DNA of 64,000 bases from Reyranella sp. (GTDB lineage Bacteria; Pseudomonadota; Alphaproteobacteria; Reyranellales; Reyranellaceae): NCBI RefSeq assembly GCF_030651995.1, contig NZ_JAUSBN010000022.1, forward strand, positions 58,574-122,573, given 5' to 3'. Of the stretch, positions 55,005-64,000 are shown piece after piece. Each line of letters starts with the position of its first letter. Within the stretch, counting starts at the first letter, position 1. The notes below the pieces were generated by a model. The model was not told the DNA's origin, did no database searches, and worked only from the letters and a program-made list of their open reading frames with translations. A program made the position numbers and the translations under genes.

Positions 55005-55895
55005 TCAACGGACCCGCACGCCCGCGGGCGGCGCCGCCGGCGCCGGCGCCGCGGGTCCGACCAGGCCGGTCACGCCGTAGTCGACGACGCGTACGAATTC
55101 GAGCCGCGAGAAATCGGTGAAGGGCCGGACGCGCACGGTGCCCTCGCTGGTTTCGACGACCTCCCCGACCGGAATGCCGACGGGAAAGCTGCCGCCATGG
55201 CCCGAGGTGATGATGCGGTCGCCGGTCTGCACGCCGGCGATGCTCTGCAACAGGGTGAGGCGTAGCCGGGGCGAATTGTCGCCGACCAGGATGGCGCGCT
55301 CGCGCGTGCGCTCGACCAGGACCGGCAGGCGCGAATTGACGTCGGTCACGTAGAGGACACGGGAACTGTTCTCGCCGACCTCGGCGATGCGGCCGGCCAG
55401 CCCCTCGCCGGTGACGACCGCCTGCCCCGGCGCGACGCCGACCCGGCGGCCGACATTCAGCAGCGCACCGCGCATGTAGGCGCTGACGCTGTCGCCCACG
55501 AGGCGGGCGGTGATGAAGGAGGCCTCGGGTCCCTCGCGGAACCTGGCGAGGCTGCGCAGCCCCTCGTTCTCGTTCTCCAGCCGTCGCGCCGCGGTCTGCC
55601 AGGCGAGCAGGCGGGCATTCTCCTCGCGCAGACGCGCATTCTCCTCGCGCAGCGACGCGAATTCGCGCAGATCGGCGATGGCCCGGTTGGTATAGGCGAC
55701 CGGCCGGGCAATCGCCTCCAGCACGGGGCTCACCATGTCGAGCGCGAGGACGCGGGCATGCTCGACCAGGACGGTGTCGGCCTTGCCGACCAGCATGACG
55801 CCGAAGGTCACGATCACGAGCAGGCCGAGGGCGAAGCGCTGCACCACGGTGCGCACCTGGCTCGCGACTACCTCGAAGTCGTCCCGAATCGCCAT
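55005..55895 (-). CDS. mreC: rod-shape protein MreC
   Basis: 296 residues. One membrane helix (about 21-37), a coiled coil (about 75-115; LREENARLREENARLL) for dimerisation, then the periplasmic double beta-barrel (ARLVGDSVSAYMRGALLNVGRR, GDRIITSGHGGSFPVGIPVG). MreC links the cytoskeleton to PBP2. The Ala/Pro-rich C-terminal tail (PAAPAPAAPPAG) is typical of alphaproteobacterial forms. Located 41 bases after mreB. Confidence 0.96.
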   Translation of the reverse strand: MAIRDDFEVVASQVRTVVQRFALGLLVIVTFGVMLVGKADTVLVEHARVLALDMVSPVLEAIARPVAYTNRAIADLREFASLREENARLREENARLLAWQTAARRLENENEGLRSLARFREGPEASFITARLVGDSVSAYMRGALLNVGRRVGVAPGQAVVTGEGLAGRIAEVGENSSRVLYVTDVNSRLPVLVERTRERAILVGDNSPRLRLTLLQSIAGVQTGDRIITSGHGGSFPVGIPVGEVVETSEGTVRVRPFTDFSRLEFVRVVDYGVTGLVGPAAPAPAAPPAGVRVR

Positions 55896-55936
55896 TTCCT
55901 GCCCATTCTAACCCAAGCGGGCGGCGGCGTGGCCTG

Positions 55937-56995
<1,059 letters not shown>

Positions 56996-57169
56996 TTACG
57001 GCGAAATCTTGAAATATTGGCGCCATTCCGAGGTCAGGCACCCAAGGTGCGACCGGGTTTAGACCGGGAGGGCAAGGCTCGCAAGGCGATTCAAACGGTC
57101 GCATCGATGGTCACCGTTTGTACTCGTCCGCGGTTCGTAGAGACTGAAAAGTTGCGCGCGGCGGGTGCC

Positions 57170-57406
57170 TCAAGCGCCTTCCAGGCGGCGCTCCTGTCGC
57201 TCGAGCCAGTCCACGACGTCGGCGCGGCGGCCGGCCTCGATATGCGCCCATTGATGCGACTTCAGCTCCTCGCCGCGGCCCGAGCGCCAGTATTCCTTGA
57301 CCACGAGCATCGTCCAGGGCGCGGCGCCGCTCCGGCGCCCCGTGGTGACCTCGACCGTGAAGCCGTGACTGGCGGCGCCATCTAGTCCCCCTGGAGCATT
57401 TGCCAA
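57170..57406 (-). pseudogene. truncated copy of the small gene at 57963-58301
   Basis: On the reverse strand the region from about 57385 down to the stop at 57170 is nearly identical in DNA to the last two-thirds of the gene at 57963-58301. The shared part covers the C-terminal 66 or so residues (SHGFTVEVTTGRRSGAAPW onward). The 5' part is missing, replaced by 12 unrelated codons from a TTG. The last three residues also differ (EGA against KSE). It is therefore probably a decaying duplicate fragment. Confidence 0.75.
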
Positions 57407-57565
57407 AGCTGAAGAATAAAGCGCCCAAATGCCAAACTTGGGTCGCTGTGCTCTGAGCGGTGCAAGACACCAACACCACGCAATCGCATCTCAAATTGTA
57501 AAGCCATTCTTTCAGAGCTGTCTCTTTTTGACGTAACTTCTGGTGCAGGCTAAACCGCAGCGTGC

Positions 57566-57949
57566 ATGTTAGAGTTTGACACTCCATTCCGAGCCAAGGT
57601 GCGCCGCCTAACCGAAGACGATTGCGTTGTAACGGATGCTAAGTTCTTGAAGCTATACCTCGGCGGCGGCACATACGTCAGTGAGGGGGCCGTCAACCAT
57701 GTGGATGGAGGTTGGGCCGACGCGACAAAACTTATGTATAAAGGCGCTGACGAAGCGGTGGCCAAATTCTCCTCCACAATGCGCAAGCCGCCGCCGTTGG
57801 ATCGCTTTCAACGACTCCTTCAATGGAGCACGTTCAATTTTCCCACCGGCTCAGGCGAACACCTGCTAATTGCACAAACGGAGCTGGGAAATCTTCCCGC
57901 CGAAATGCCGTCGCGATATGAGGTACTGTCGGCAGTTGTCGATGCCTAA
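57566..57949 (+). CDS. orphan protein in AT-richer insert, function unknown
   Basis: 127 residues, start ATG at 57566. The protein begins MLEFDTPFRAKVRRLTEDDC, with no signal peptide or membrane segment, and is mixed alpha/beta. Codon use and base composition are visibly less GC-rich than in flanking genes, and the ORF lies between the two copies of a duplicated gene fragment, both signs of recent acquisition. I do not recognise the family. Size and context would be compatible with a small immunity or accessory protein, but nothing in the sequence proves it. Confidence 0.55.
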   Translation: MLEFDTPFRAKVRRLTEDDCVVTDAKFLKLYLGGGTYVSEGAVNHVDGGWADATKLMYKGADEAVAKFSSTMRKPPPLDRFQRLLQWSTFNFPTGSGEHLLIAQTELGNLPAEMPSRYEVLSAVVDA

Positions 57950-57962
57950 GTGTTAAGGAGCC

Positions 57963-58301
57963 TTACTCGCTCTTCAGCCGACGCTCCTGCCGTTCGAGCC
58001 AGTCCACGACGTCGGCGCGGCGGCCGGCCTCGATATGCGCCCATTGATGCGACTTCAGTTCGTCGCCCCGCCCCGAGCGCCAGTATTCCTTGACCACGAG
58101 CATCGTCCAGGGCGCGGCGCCGCTCCGGCGCCCCGTGGTGACCTCGACCGTGAAGCCGTGACTGGCGCCGGCGTAGGAGTGCCGCTCGCGCTGCCAGTCG
58201 ACGCCGTCGATGTTCCAGGCCGCTCGCGGCATCCGCGTCGTGCCGGGCTCCAGCAGGCGATCGACGATGCGGAAGAACGACGCGTCGCCGATCTTGCGCA
58301 C
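57963..58301 (-). CDS. small conserved-looking protein, unknown function (full-length copy)
   Basis: 112 residues from the GTG at 58301; the ATG at residue 23 is an alternative start. The chain is rich in Trp and Arg (NIDGVDWQRERHSYAG, AAPWTMLVVKEYWRSGRG, SHQWAHIEAGRRADVVDWLE) with no signal peptide. The last two-thirds are duplicated at 57170-57385. It may be a small cytosolic enzyme or regulator; the family is not recognised. Upstream lies a truncated family B repeat (about 58328-58340). Confidence 0.65.
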   Translation of the reverse strand: MRKIGDASFFRIVDRLLEPGTTRMPRAAWNIDGVDWQRERHSYAGASHGFTVEVTTGRRSGAAPWTMLVVKEYWRSGRGDELKSHQWAHIEAGRRADVVDWLERQERRLKSE

Positions 58302-58394
58302 TAAGCGCTCACCGGCAAACGACCGGCCTCACCCTGAGAGTCTGACTCGAAATGAATGCAGCTAAAACAAGAGGCTATGAACAGCCCCGATAAC

Positions 58395-58503
58395 CTCACC
58401 CTGAGGAGCATCGCGCAGCGATGCGTCTCGAAGGGTGGGAACGCGCACCTGCCTGTTGCCCATCCTTCGAGACGCGCCGCTTCGCGGCGCTCCTCAGGAT
58501 GAG
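58395..58503. repeat. dispersed inverted repeat, family B, copy 2
   Basis: Left arm from 58395 (CTCACCCTGAGGAGCATCGC to AAGGGT at 58436), right arm 58462-58503 (ATCCTTCGAGACGCGCCGCT to CTCAGGATGAG). Same design and outer sequence as the copy at 36988-37092. It fills most of the gap before the acyl-CoA dehydrogenase gene together with copy 3; no gene is seen in this gap. Confidence 0.85.
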
Positions 58504-58540
58504 GCAAGTGCTTGAATCGATTCAGTTCATTTCCGGCCAG

Positions 58541-58646
58541 ACTCTGAGGAGCGCCCTGCAGGGGCGCGTCTCGAAGGGTGCGCAACAGGCACATCGCTCT
58601 TGTAGTCACCCTTCGAGACGGCGCTGCGCGTCGCCTCCGGGTGAGG
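58541..58646. repeat. dispersed inverted repeat, family B, copy 3
   Basis: Left arm 58541-58579 (ACTCTGAGGAGCGCCCTGCA to CGAAGGGT), right arm about 58608-58646 (ACCCTTCGAGACGGCGCTGC to CCGGGTGAGG). More diverged than the other two copies. It ends 23 bases before the acyl-CoA dehydrogenase stop codon and may act as its transcript end. Confidence 0.8.
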
Positions 58647-58668
58647 CCTGTACCGATCTTGCGCACGG

Positions 58669-59820
58669 TCAGAGGCCCATCATCTTGGCGATGGTGTTGC
58701 GCTGGATGTCGTTGGTGCCACCGCCGATCGAACCGACCCGCACGTCGCGGAACAGGCGCTGGATGTCGTGCGCCATCGTGTAGCCGGCGCCGCCCATGAT
58801 CTCCATGGCGAGATGGGCGCATTTGAACTCGCCGTCGGTGCCCTGGATCTTGGCGATCGCCGTCTCCTCGACCGGATCGAGGCCGGCGTCGAGCATGTCG
58901 GCCAGGCGATAGGTCAGCGCCTGGGTCGTGCGCAGCGCGATGCGCATGTCGGCGAACTTGTGCTGGATCGCCTGGAACTTCGAGATCGGCTGGCCAAACT
59001 GCACGCGCTCCTGCGCGAAGCGCTTGGCGTACTCGATGGCGAAATGCATGTTGCCGCAGGCTTGCGCGGCCAGACACAGGCGCTCGAGGTTCAGCCCCTT
59101 CATCAGGCCCGACCAGCCGCGATTCTCCTCGCCGATCACATGGTCGGCCGGCACGAATACCCCGTCGAAGAAGATCTCGTTGGCATGCGTGGTGCGCCGC
59201 CCCAACGTCGGCAGCGGCTTCATGGTGAGACCGGCGGCGCGCGCATCGACCCAGAACAGCGTCACGCCCTTGTGCCGCGCCTCGCTGTCGGTCTTGGCCA
59301 CCACCATCAGATAGTCGGCGACGTGGGCGGCGCTGATGTAGAGCTTCTGGCCTGTGAGTCGGTAGCCGTTGCCGTCCCGCACCGCGCGCGTCTTGATGCC
59401 CGACGCGTCCGATCCGGTGTCGGGCTCGGACAGCGCGAAGGCCGACTTGAGCTTGCCGGCGCAGATCTCCGGCAGATAGCGCCGCCGCAGATGCTCACCC
59501 GCGGTGAGCTGCAGATGCATGCCGCCATAGACGACCGTCGGCAGATAGAGCGACGACGCGCCGCTATAGTGACGCGCCAGCGCCTCGACCAGCACGACGA
59601 GATCCTTGCGGCTGCCGCCCATGCCGCCATAGGCGGGATCGTAGGGCAGCGCCATGTAGCCCGCTTCGGCCAGCGCATCGAACGCGGCGTGCGGGAACGC
59701 CGACTCCTCATCGAGCCGACGGATCTCCTCCGGCGGCAGCACGCGGGCCAGCAGTTTGGCGACGTTGCGCCGGATCAGGACCTGTTCGTCGGTCAGGCCG
59801 AATTCGTCGAGGGTGCTCAC
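58669..59820 (-). CDS. acyl-CoA dehydrogenase
   Basis: 383 residues. FAD and substrate motifs: FALSEPDTGSDASGIKTRA (signature 1) and MEIMGGAGYTMAHDIQRLFRDVR (signature 2 region). At the C-terminal base position of short/medium-chain enzymes there is Gly (SIGGGTNDIQ). The likely catalytic base is instead E246 in LNLERLCLA, as in isovaleryl-CoA and long-chain enzymes. It oxidises an acyl-CoA to the 2-enoyl-CoA. It starts 4 bases inside the micro-membrane-protein gene, in one operon with the upstream alcohol dehydrogenase. Confidence 0.95.
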   Translation of the reverse strand: MSTLDEFGLTDEQVLIRRNVAKLLARVLPPEEIRRLDEESAFPHAAFDALAEAGYMALPYDPAYGGMGGSRKDLVVLVEALARHYSGASSLYLPTVVYGGMHLQLTAGEHLRRRYLPEICAGKLKSAFALSEPDTGSDASGIKTRAVRDGNGYRLTGQKLYISAAHVADYLMVVAKTDSEARHKGVTLFWVDARAAGLTMKPLPTLGRRTTHANEIFFDGVFVPADHVIGEENRGWSGLMKGLNLERLCLAAQACGNMHFAIEYAKRFAQERVQFGQPISKFQAIQHKFADMRIALRTTQALTYRLADMLDAGLDPVEETAIAKIQGTDGEFKCAHLAMEIMGGAGYTMAHDIQRLFRDVRVGSIGGGTNDIQRNTIAKMMGL

Positions 59821-59909
59821 TTGGGTTTCGTATCCTGACGGTAGAGATAGTAGGCCCAGCCACCGACGCCGAAGAGGGCCACGAAGACAAGGATTTCGTA
59901 CAGGGACAT
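59817..59909 (-). CDS. 30-residue single-pass membrane protein
   Basis: A very small gene: the ATG at 59909 opens a 30-residue protein beginning MSLYEILVFVALFGVGGWAY and ending YRQDTKPK. It has one strongly hydrophobic helix (about residues 4-22) followed by a positive tail. It fills the space between two enzyme genes almost exactly: it starts 2 bases after the alcohol dehydrogenase stop, and its stop overlaps the acyl-CoA dehydrogenase start by 4 bases. That packing argues for real, coupled translation. Function unknown; perhaps a membrane tether or regulator for the neighbouring dehydrogenases. Confidence 0.6.
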   Translation of the reverse strand: MSLYEILVFVALFGVGGWAYYLYRQDTKPK

Positions 59910-59911
59910 GA

Positions 59912-61012
59912 TCAGTCGAACACCACGACGCCGCGCGCGACCTCGCCCGCCATCATGCGCTTGAAGCCCTCGTTGATCTCGTCGAGCTTGTACGTGCGGC
60001 TGATCAGGCCGTCGATGTTCAGGCGCTTGTTCATGTAGTGGTCGACCAGCACCGGGAAATCGAGATCGGGCCGCACCGAGCCGTAGAAAGTGCCGCTCAT
60101 CGTCTTCTCGGCGAACACCATCGCCATCGGGGAGTATTGCGCCTTCACCGTGGCCGCGGAGATGCCGACCGCGACGGCGTGGCCGCCCGGCGCCAGCGCG
60201 TCGAAGGCCAGCGCCTGCGTCCGGTCGATCGACACCGCGTCGAAGGAATAGTCGACGCCGAGCCCGCCGGTGATCTCCTTCACCTTCTTCACCGGGTCGT
60301 TGTCGGTCGCGGTGTTGACGGTGTGGGTCGCGCCGAAGGTCTTCGCCATCTCGAGCTTGTTGTCGAGGATGTCGGCCGCGATGATTTTGCTCGCGCCCGA
60401 GAGCATGGCGCCCTGCACGGCGTTCAGGCCGACGCCGCCACAGCCGATCACCAGCACGGTCGACCCCGCTTCGATCTTGGCATGACGTGTCACCGCGCCC
60501 ACGCCGGTGGCCACGCAGCAGCCGACCAGGGCCGCTTGCGGCCACGGCATGTCCTTGCGGATCGGGATCACCATCTCCTCCGGCACCACCACCTCCTCGG
60601 CGAAGGTGCCGATGCGGGCCATCTGGTTGATGCCCTGGCCCTTGTGCTTCAGCCGCAGCGTGCCGTCATACTGCGAGCCCGGCGGCACGGAAGCGCGGCC
60701 GATGCACAGCACGGTGCGGCCCTGGGTGCAGTAGCGGCAGCGCCCGCAATGCGGGCGGAACGAGAAGATCACATGGTCGCCCGGCTTCACCGTGGTGACG
60801 CCTGGCCCGCATTCCAGGATCTCACCCGCAGCCTCGTGGCCCGGCACGATCGGCATCGGCGAGGGCCAGTCGCCGTTCATGATGTGCCAGTCGCTCTGGC
60901 AGACGCCCGACGCCTTCACCCTGACGCGCACTTCCATCGCCTTGGGCGGATCGAGCTCGCACTCGACGACCTGCAGCGGCTCGTTGGGCTTGAACAGAAC
61001 GGCGGCTTTCAT
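59912..61012 (-). CDS. zinc-dependent alcohol dehydrogenase (MDR superfamily)
   Basis: 366 residues. Catalytic zinc ligands C38 and H59-E60 (SGVCQSDWH, GHEAAG); structural zinc cysteines C89, C92, C95 and C103. Cofactor motif VIGCGGVGLNAVQGA, then ADILDNKLEMAK, whose Asp favours NAD+. It resembles the class III-like/NDMA-type long-chain alcohol dehydrogenases. First gene of an operon leading to the micro-membrane protein and the acyl-CoA dehydrogenase, so an alcohol-to-acid-to-acyl-CoA route is possible, though ligase and aldehyde dehydrogenase genes are not adjacent. Confidence 0.95.
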   Translation of the reverse strand: MKAAVLFKPNEPLQVVECELDPPKAMEVRVRVKASGVCQSDWHIMNGDWPSPMPIVPGHEAAGEILECGPGVTTVKPGDHVIFSFRPHCGRCRYCTQGRTVLCIGRASVPPGSQYDGTLRLKHKGQGINQMARIGTFAEEVVVPEEMVIPIRKDMPWPQAALVGCCVATGVGAVTRHAKIEAGSTVLVIGCGGVGLNAVQGAMLSGASKIIAADILDNKLEMAKTFGATHTVNTATDNDPVKKVKEITGGLGVDYSFDAVSIDRTQALAFDALAPGGHAVAVGISAATVKAQYSPMAMVFAEKTMSGTFYGSVRPDLDFPVLVDHYMNKRLNIDGLISRTYKLDEINEGFKRMMAGEVARGVVVFD

Positions 61013-61054
61013 GATTTTCCTCCCGAATCCTGGCGGGCACTATACCATCGGCCC

Positions 61055-61813
61055 ATGAGCAAAACCCTCCTGATCACCGGCGGCGCCTCCGGCATCGGCG
61101 CCGAGACCGCCCGCCAGGCCGCGACGCGCGGCTATGACATCGCCATCAACTACCGGACCCGCGACGCGCAGGCGAAGCAGGTCGTGGCCGACATCGAGGC
61201 GAAGGGCGGCAAGGCCATCGCCCTGCGCGGCGACATGGCGCGCGAAGCCGACATCGTGCGGCTGTTCGAGGAAACCGAGAAGGCGCTGGGGCCGATCACC
61301 CACCTGGTCAACAGCGCCGGCAGCAACGGCAAGCGCGGCCGGGTCGACGAGTTGGATGCCGCCGTGATTTCCGACCTGTTCGCCATAAACGTCATCGGCC
61401 TGATGCTGTGCTGCCGGGAAGCGTCCCGGCGCATGTCGACGAAGAACGGCGGCAAGGGCGGCGTGATCGTGAATGTCTCGTCGATGGCCGCCACGCTCGG
61501 TGGGCGCCTCGGCTCTTCCGCCTATGCCGCCAGCAAGGGCGCCGTCGACGCCTTCACCAAGGGGTTCGCCCGCGAGGCCGCAGCCGAGGGCATCCGCGTG
61601 AACTCCCTGCGGCCCGGGATGGTGCTGACCGAGATGACCGAGGGACGGCTGAAGGACGCGGCCTTCCGCGCCAGCATCGAAGCGTCGATTCCGATGGGCC
61701 GCGTCGGCACGTCGGCGGAGATCGCCCAGGCGGTGCTGTGGCTCCTGTCCGACGAATCGTCCTTCATCGCCGGCGCAATGCTCGATGCGTCGGGGGGCGG
61801 GTATATGATTTAG
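61055..61813 (+). CDS. SDR-family oxidoreductase (FabG-like)
   Basis: 252 residues from the ATG at 61055. TGGASGIG at 8-15, NSAGSNG, S143 in NVSSMAA, Y157 and K161 in SAYAASKGA form a complete classical SDR site. The NYRTRDAQ segment after strand 2 suggests NADP(H). The C-terminal FIAGAMLDASGGGYMI is as in 3-oxoacyl-ACP reductase-like proteins. It is divergent from the alcohol dehydrogenase (42 bp between starts). The hairpin array at 61813-61978 starts at the last base of its stop codon. Confidence 0.95.
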   Translation: MSKTLLITGGASGIGAETARQAATRGYDIAINYRTRDAQAKQVVADIEAKGGKAIALRGDMAREADIVRLFEETEKALGPITHLVNSAGSNGKRGRVDELDAAVISDLFAINVIGLMLCCREASRRMSTKNGGKGGVIVNVSSMAATLGGRLGSSAYAASKGAVDAFTKGFAREAAAEGIRVNSLRPGMVLTEMTEGRLKDAAFRASIEASIPMGRVGTSAEIAQAVLWLLSDESSFIAGAMLDASGGGYMI

Positions 61814-61978
61814 GCGCGTTCAGACGCGCCGGCGGTCGGCAGCGCCTTCACAGGCGCGGGAGCCCGCTCCGTGCAGAATAGACAAGAAAAAAGGCGCCGG
61901 TTTCAGCGCCTTCATTCTTTCTGGACCGCGCGGGTCGGCGCTGTTTACAGCGCCTTGCTCGCGCTTGATTACAAGCGC
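61813..61978. repeat. array of five short GC-rich hairpins
   Basis: Five small palindromes lie between convergent SDR and ilvC genes. Four are exactly 18 nt, with a 7-bp stem and a 4-nt loop: 61813-61830 (loop TCAG), 61893-61910 (loop GTTT, one mismatch), 61937-61954 (loop TTTA) and 61961-61978 (loop ATTA). One is 16 nt (61842-61857, loop TCAC). All share a GCGC core, but the stem sequences differ. One of them doubles as the ilvC terminator. Confidence 0.8.
61887..61912 (-). terminator. intrinsic terminator of ilvC
   Basis: On the reverse strand AAGGCGC...GCGCCTT forms a hairpin followed by a run of six T (61892-61887). It lies about 90 bases after the ilvC stop and is the third hairpin of the array described at 61813-61978. 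Confidence 0.75.
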
Positions 61979-62004
61979 TGCCGCCCGCCGGCGTCCAAGG
62001 CGCG

Positions 62005-63742
<1,738 letters not shown>

Positions 63743-63750
63743 GTCATTAT

Positions 63751-63772
63751 CCTCCCCATTCAAATGGGGAGG
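63751..63772 (+). terminator. palindrome after the lipoprotein gene
   Basis: CCTCCCCATT and AATGGGGAGG form a 22-nt near-perfect palindrome 8 bases after the stop. No T-run follows. It could be a terminator or part of another dispersed repeat type. Confidence 0.45.
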
Positions 63773-63908
63773 TGGCGGCGTCTTACGCCGACGGAGGGGT
63801 CATGGCTTTGCGACGCCCATGCCCCATCGCCCCGTATGACGGGGCTCTTCCCCATGTGAATGCAGGGCTGTCCGGGGAAAATGACGCGCGACTTCGGATA
63901 GGGGAAAA

Positions 63909-63980
63909 TTGTCATCCCGAGCGCAGCGAGGGACCTTTAGAGCCACCGACAAAGGTCCCTCGCTGCGCTCGGGATGACAA
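63909..63980. repeat. dispersed inverted repeat, family A, copy 3
   Basis: Perfect 30-bp arms, 63909-63938 and 63951-63980, with a 12-base loop. The core TTGTCATCCCGAGCGCAGCG differs at only a few positions from copy 1 at 18481-18573. It sits in the gene-free 258 bp at the end of the window, where nothing else is recognised. Confidence 0.9.
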
Positions 63981-64000
63981 AGTGCGTACAAATAGGGCCG

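Noticed and set aside
61813..61978. Hairpin array considered as a CRISPR array
   Set aside because: The units differ in sequence, are only 16-18 nt and unevenly spaced (24-51 nt), and no cas genes are present.

Overview
This is a 64 kb window of GC-rich, gene-dense chromosome, almost certainly from an alphaproteobacterium. The signs are a CIRCE-controlled groESL operon, an Usg-family gene, an IalB-family secreted protein, several orphan Bug-type (tripartite tricarboxylate family) solute receptors and many CoA/aromatic-type catabolic enzymes. The mix is reminiscent of Reyranella-like or other environmental Rhodospirillales/Hyphomicrobiales, but that is an inference from gene content. No prophage, complete insertion sequence, integrase, CRISPR array or rRNA operon is visible. 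One tRNA gene, tRNA-Lys(CUU), is present.

Layout. 0-8 kb: the start of an SDR gene, a small secreted protein, a Bug receptor, then a co-directional set coding for a polyamine-type ABC importer (ATPase, two permeases, Tat-exported binding protein), an Fe(II)/2-oxoglutarate-type oxygenase and a PRISE-like reductase. 8-11.3 kb: a polyphosphate kinase 2 gene overlapping by one base a 778-residue Orn/Lys/Arg decarboxylase. 11.3-25 kb: a mosaic of short transcription units (GNAT, LysR divergent from a DapA-family aldolase, MscL, AEC transporter, rhodanese, DUF1330, Nudix, groESL, Usg, flavin-dependent monooxygenase, GST, HpcH/HpaI aldolase, P450), in which five convergent gene pairs overlap at their 3' ends. 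25-33 kb: Kup potassium transporter, alpha/beta hydrolase, GNAT, and a YbhGFSR-like ABC efflux operon with a hairpin over the ribosome-binding site of its first gene. 33-44.7 kb: IalB-like protein, FMN reductase, MFS transporter, cytochrome c, AlkB, a thiolase/DUF35/Bug cluster facing an amidohydrolase-amidase pair, and two paralogous Asn/Tyr-rich lipoproteins ending in calcium-loop-like Asp repeats. 44.7-51.3 kb: CoA-transferase, thioredoxin-like protein, PrmB methyltransferase, phosphofructokinase, secreted metallophosphoesterase, K+ channel, tRNA-Lys. 51.3-57 kb: the elongation (rod-shape) operon mreB-mreC-mreD-mrdA-rodA. 57-64 kb: a partly duplicated small gene flanking an AT-richer orphan ORF, an acyl-CoA dehydrogenase/alcohol dehydrogenase operon with a 30-residue membrane protein between the two enzymes, an SDR, an array of five small hairpins, ilvC and a lipoprotein.

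Two families of dispersed inverted repeats sit in intergenic gaps (family A near 18.5, 34.5 and 63.9 kb; family B near 37.0 and 58.4-58.6 kb). The items most worth a second look are the mini-hairpin array at 61.8-62.0 kb, the duplicated gene fragment with its inserted ORF at 57.2-58.3 kb, the micro-membrane protein at 59.8 kb, the PPK2-decarboxylase coupling, and the SD-masking hairpin at 28.2 kb. I did not identify a clearly new multi-gene system; these are leads rather than demonstrated systems.
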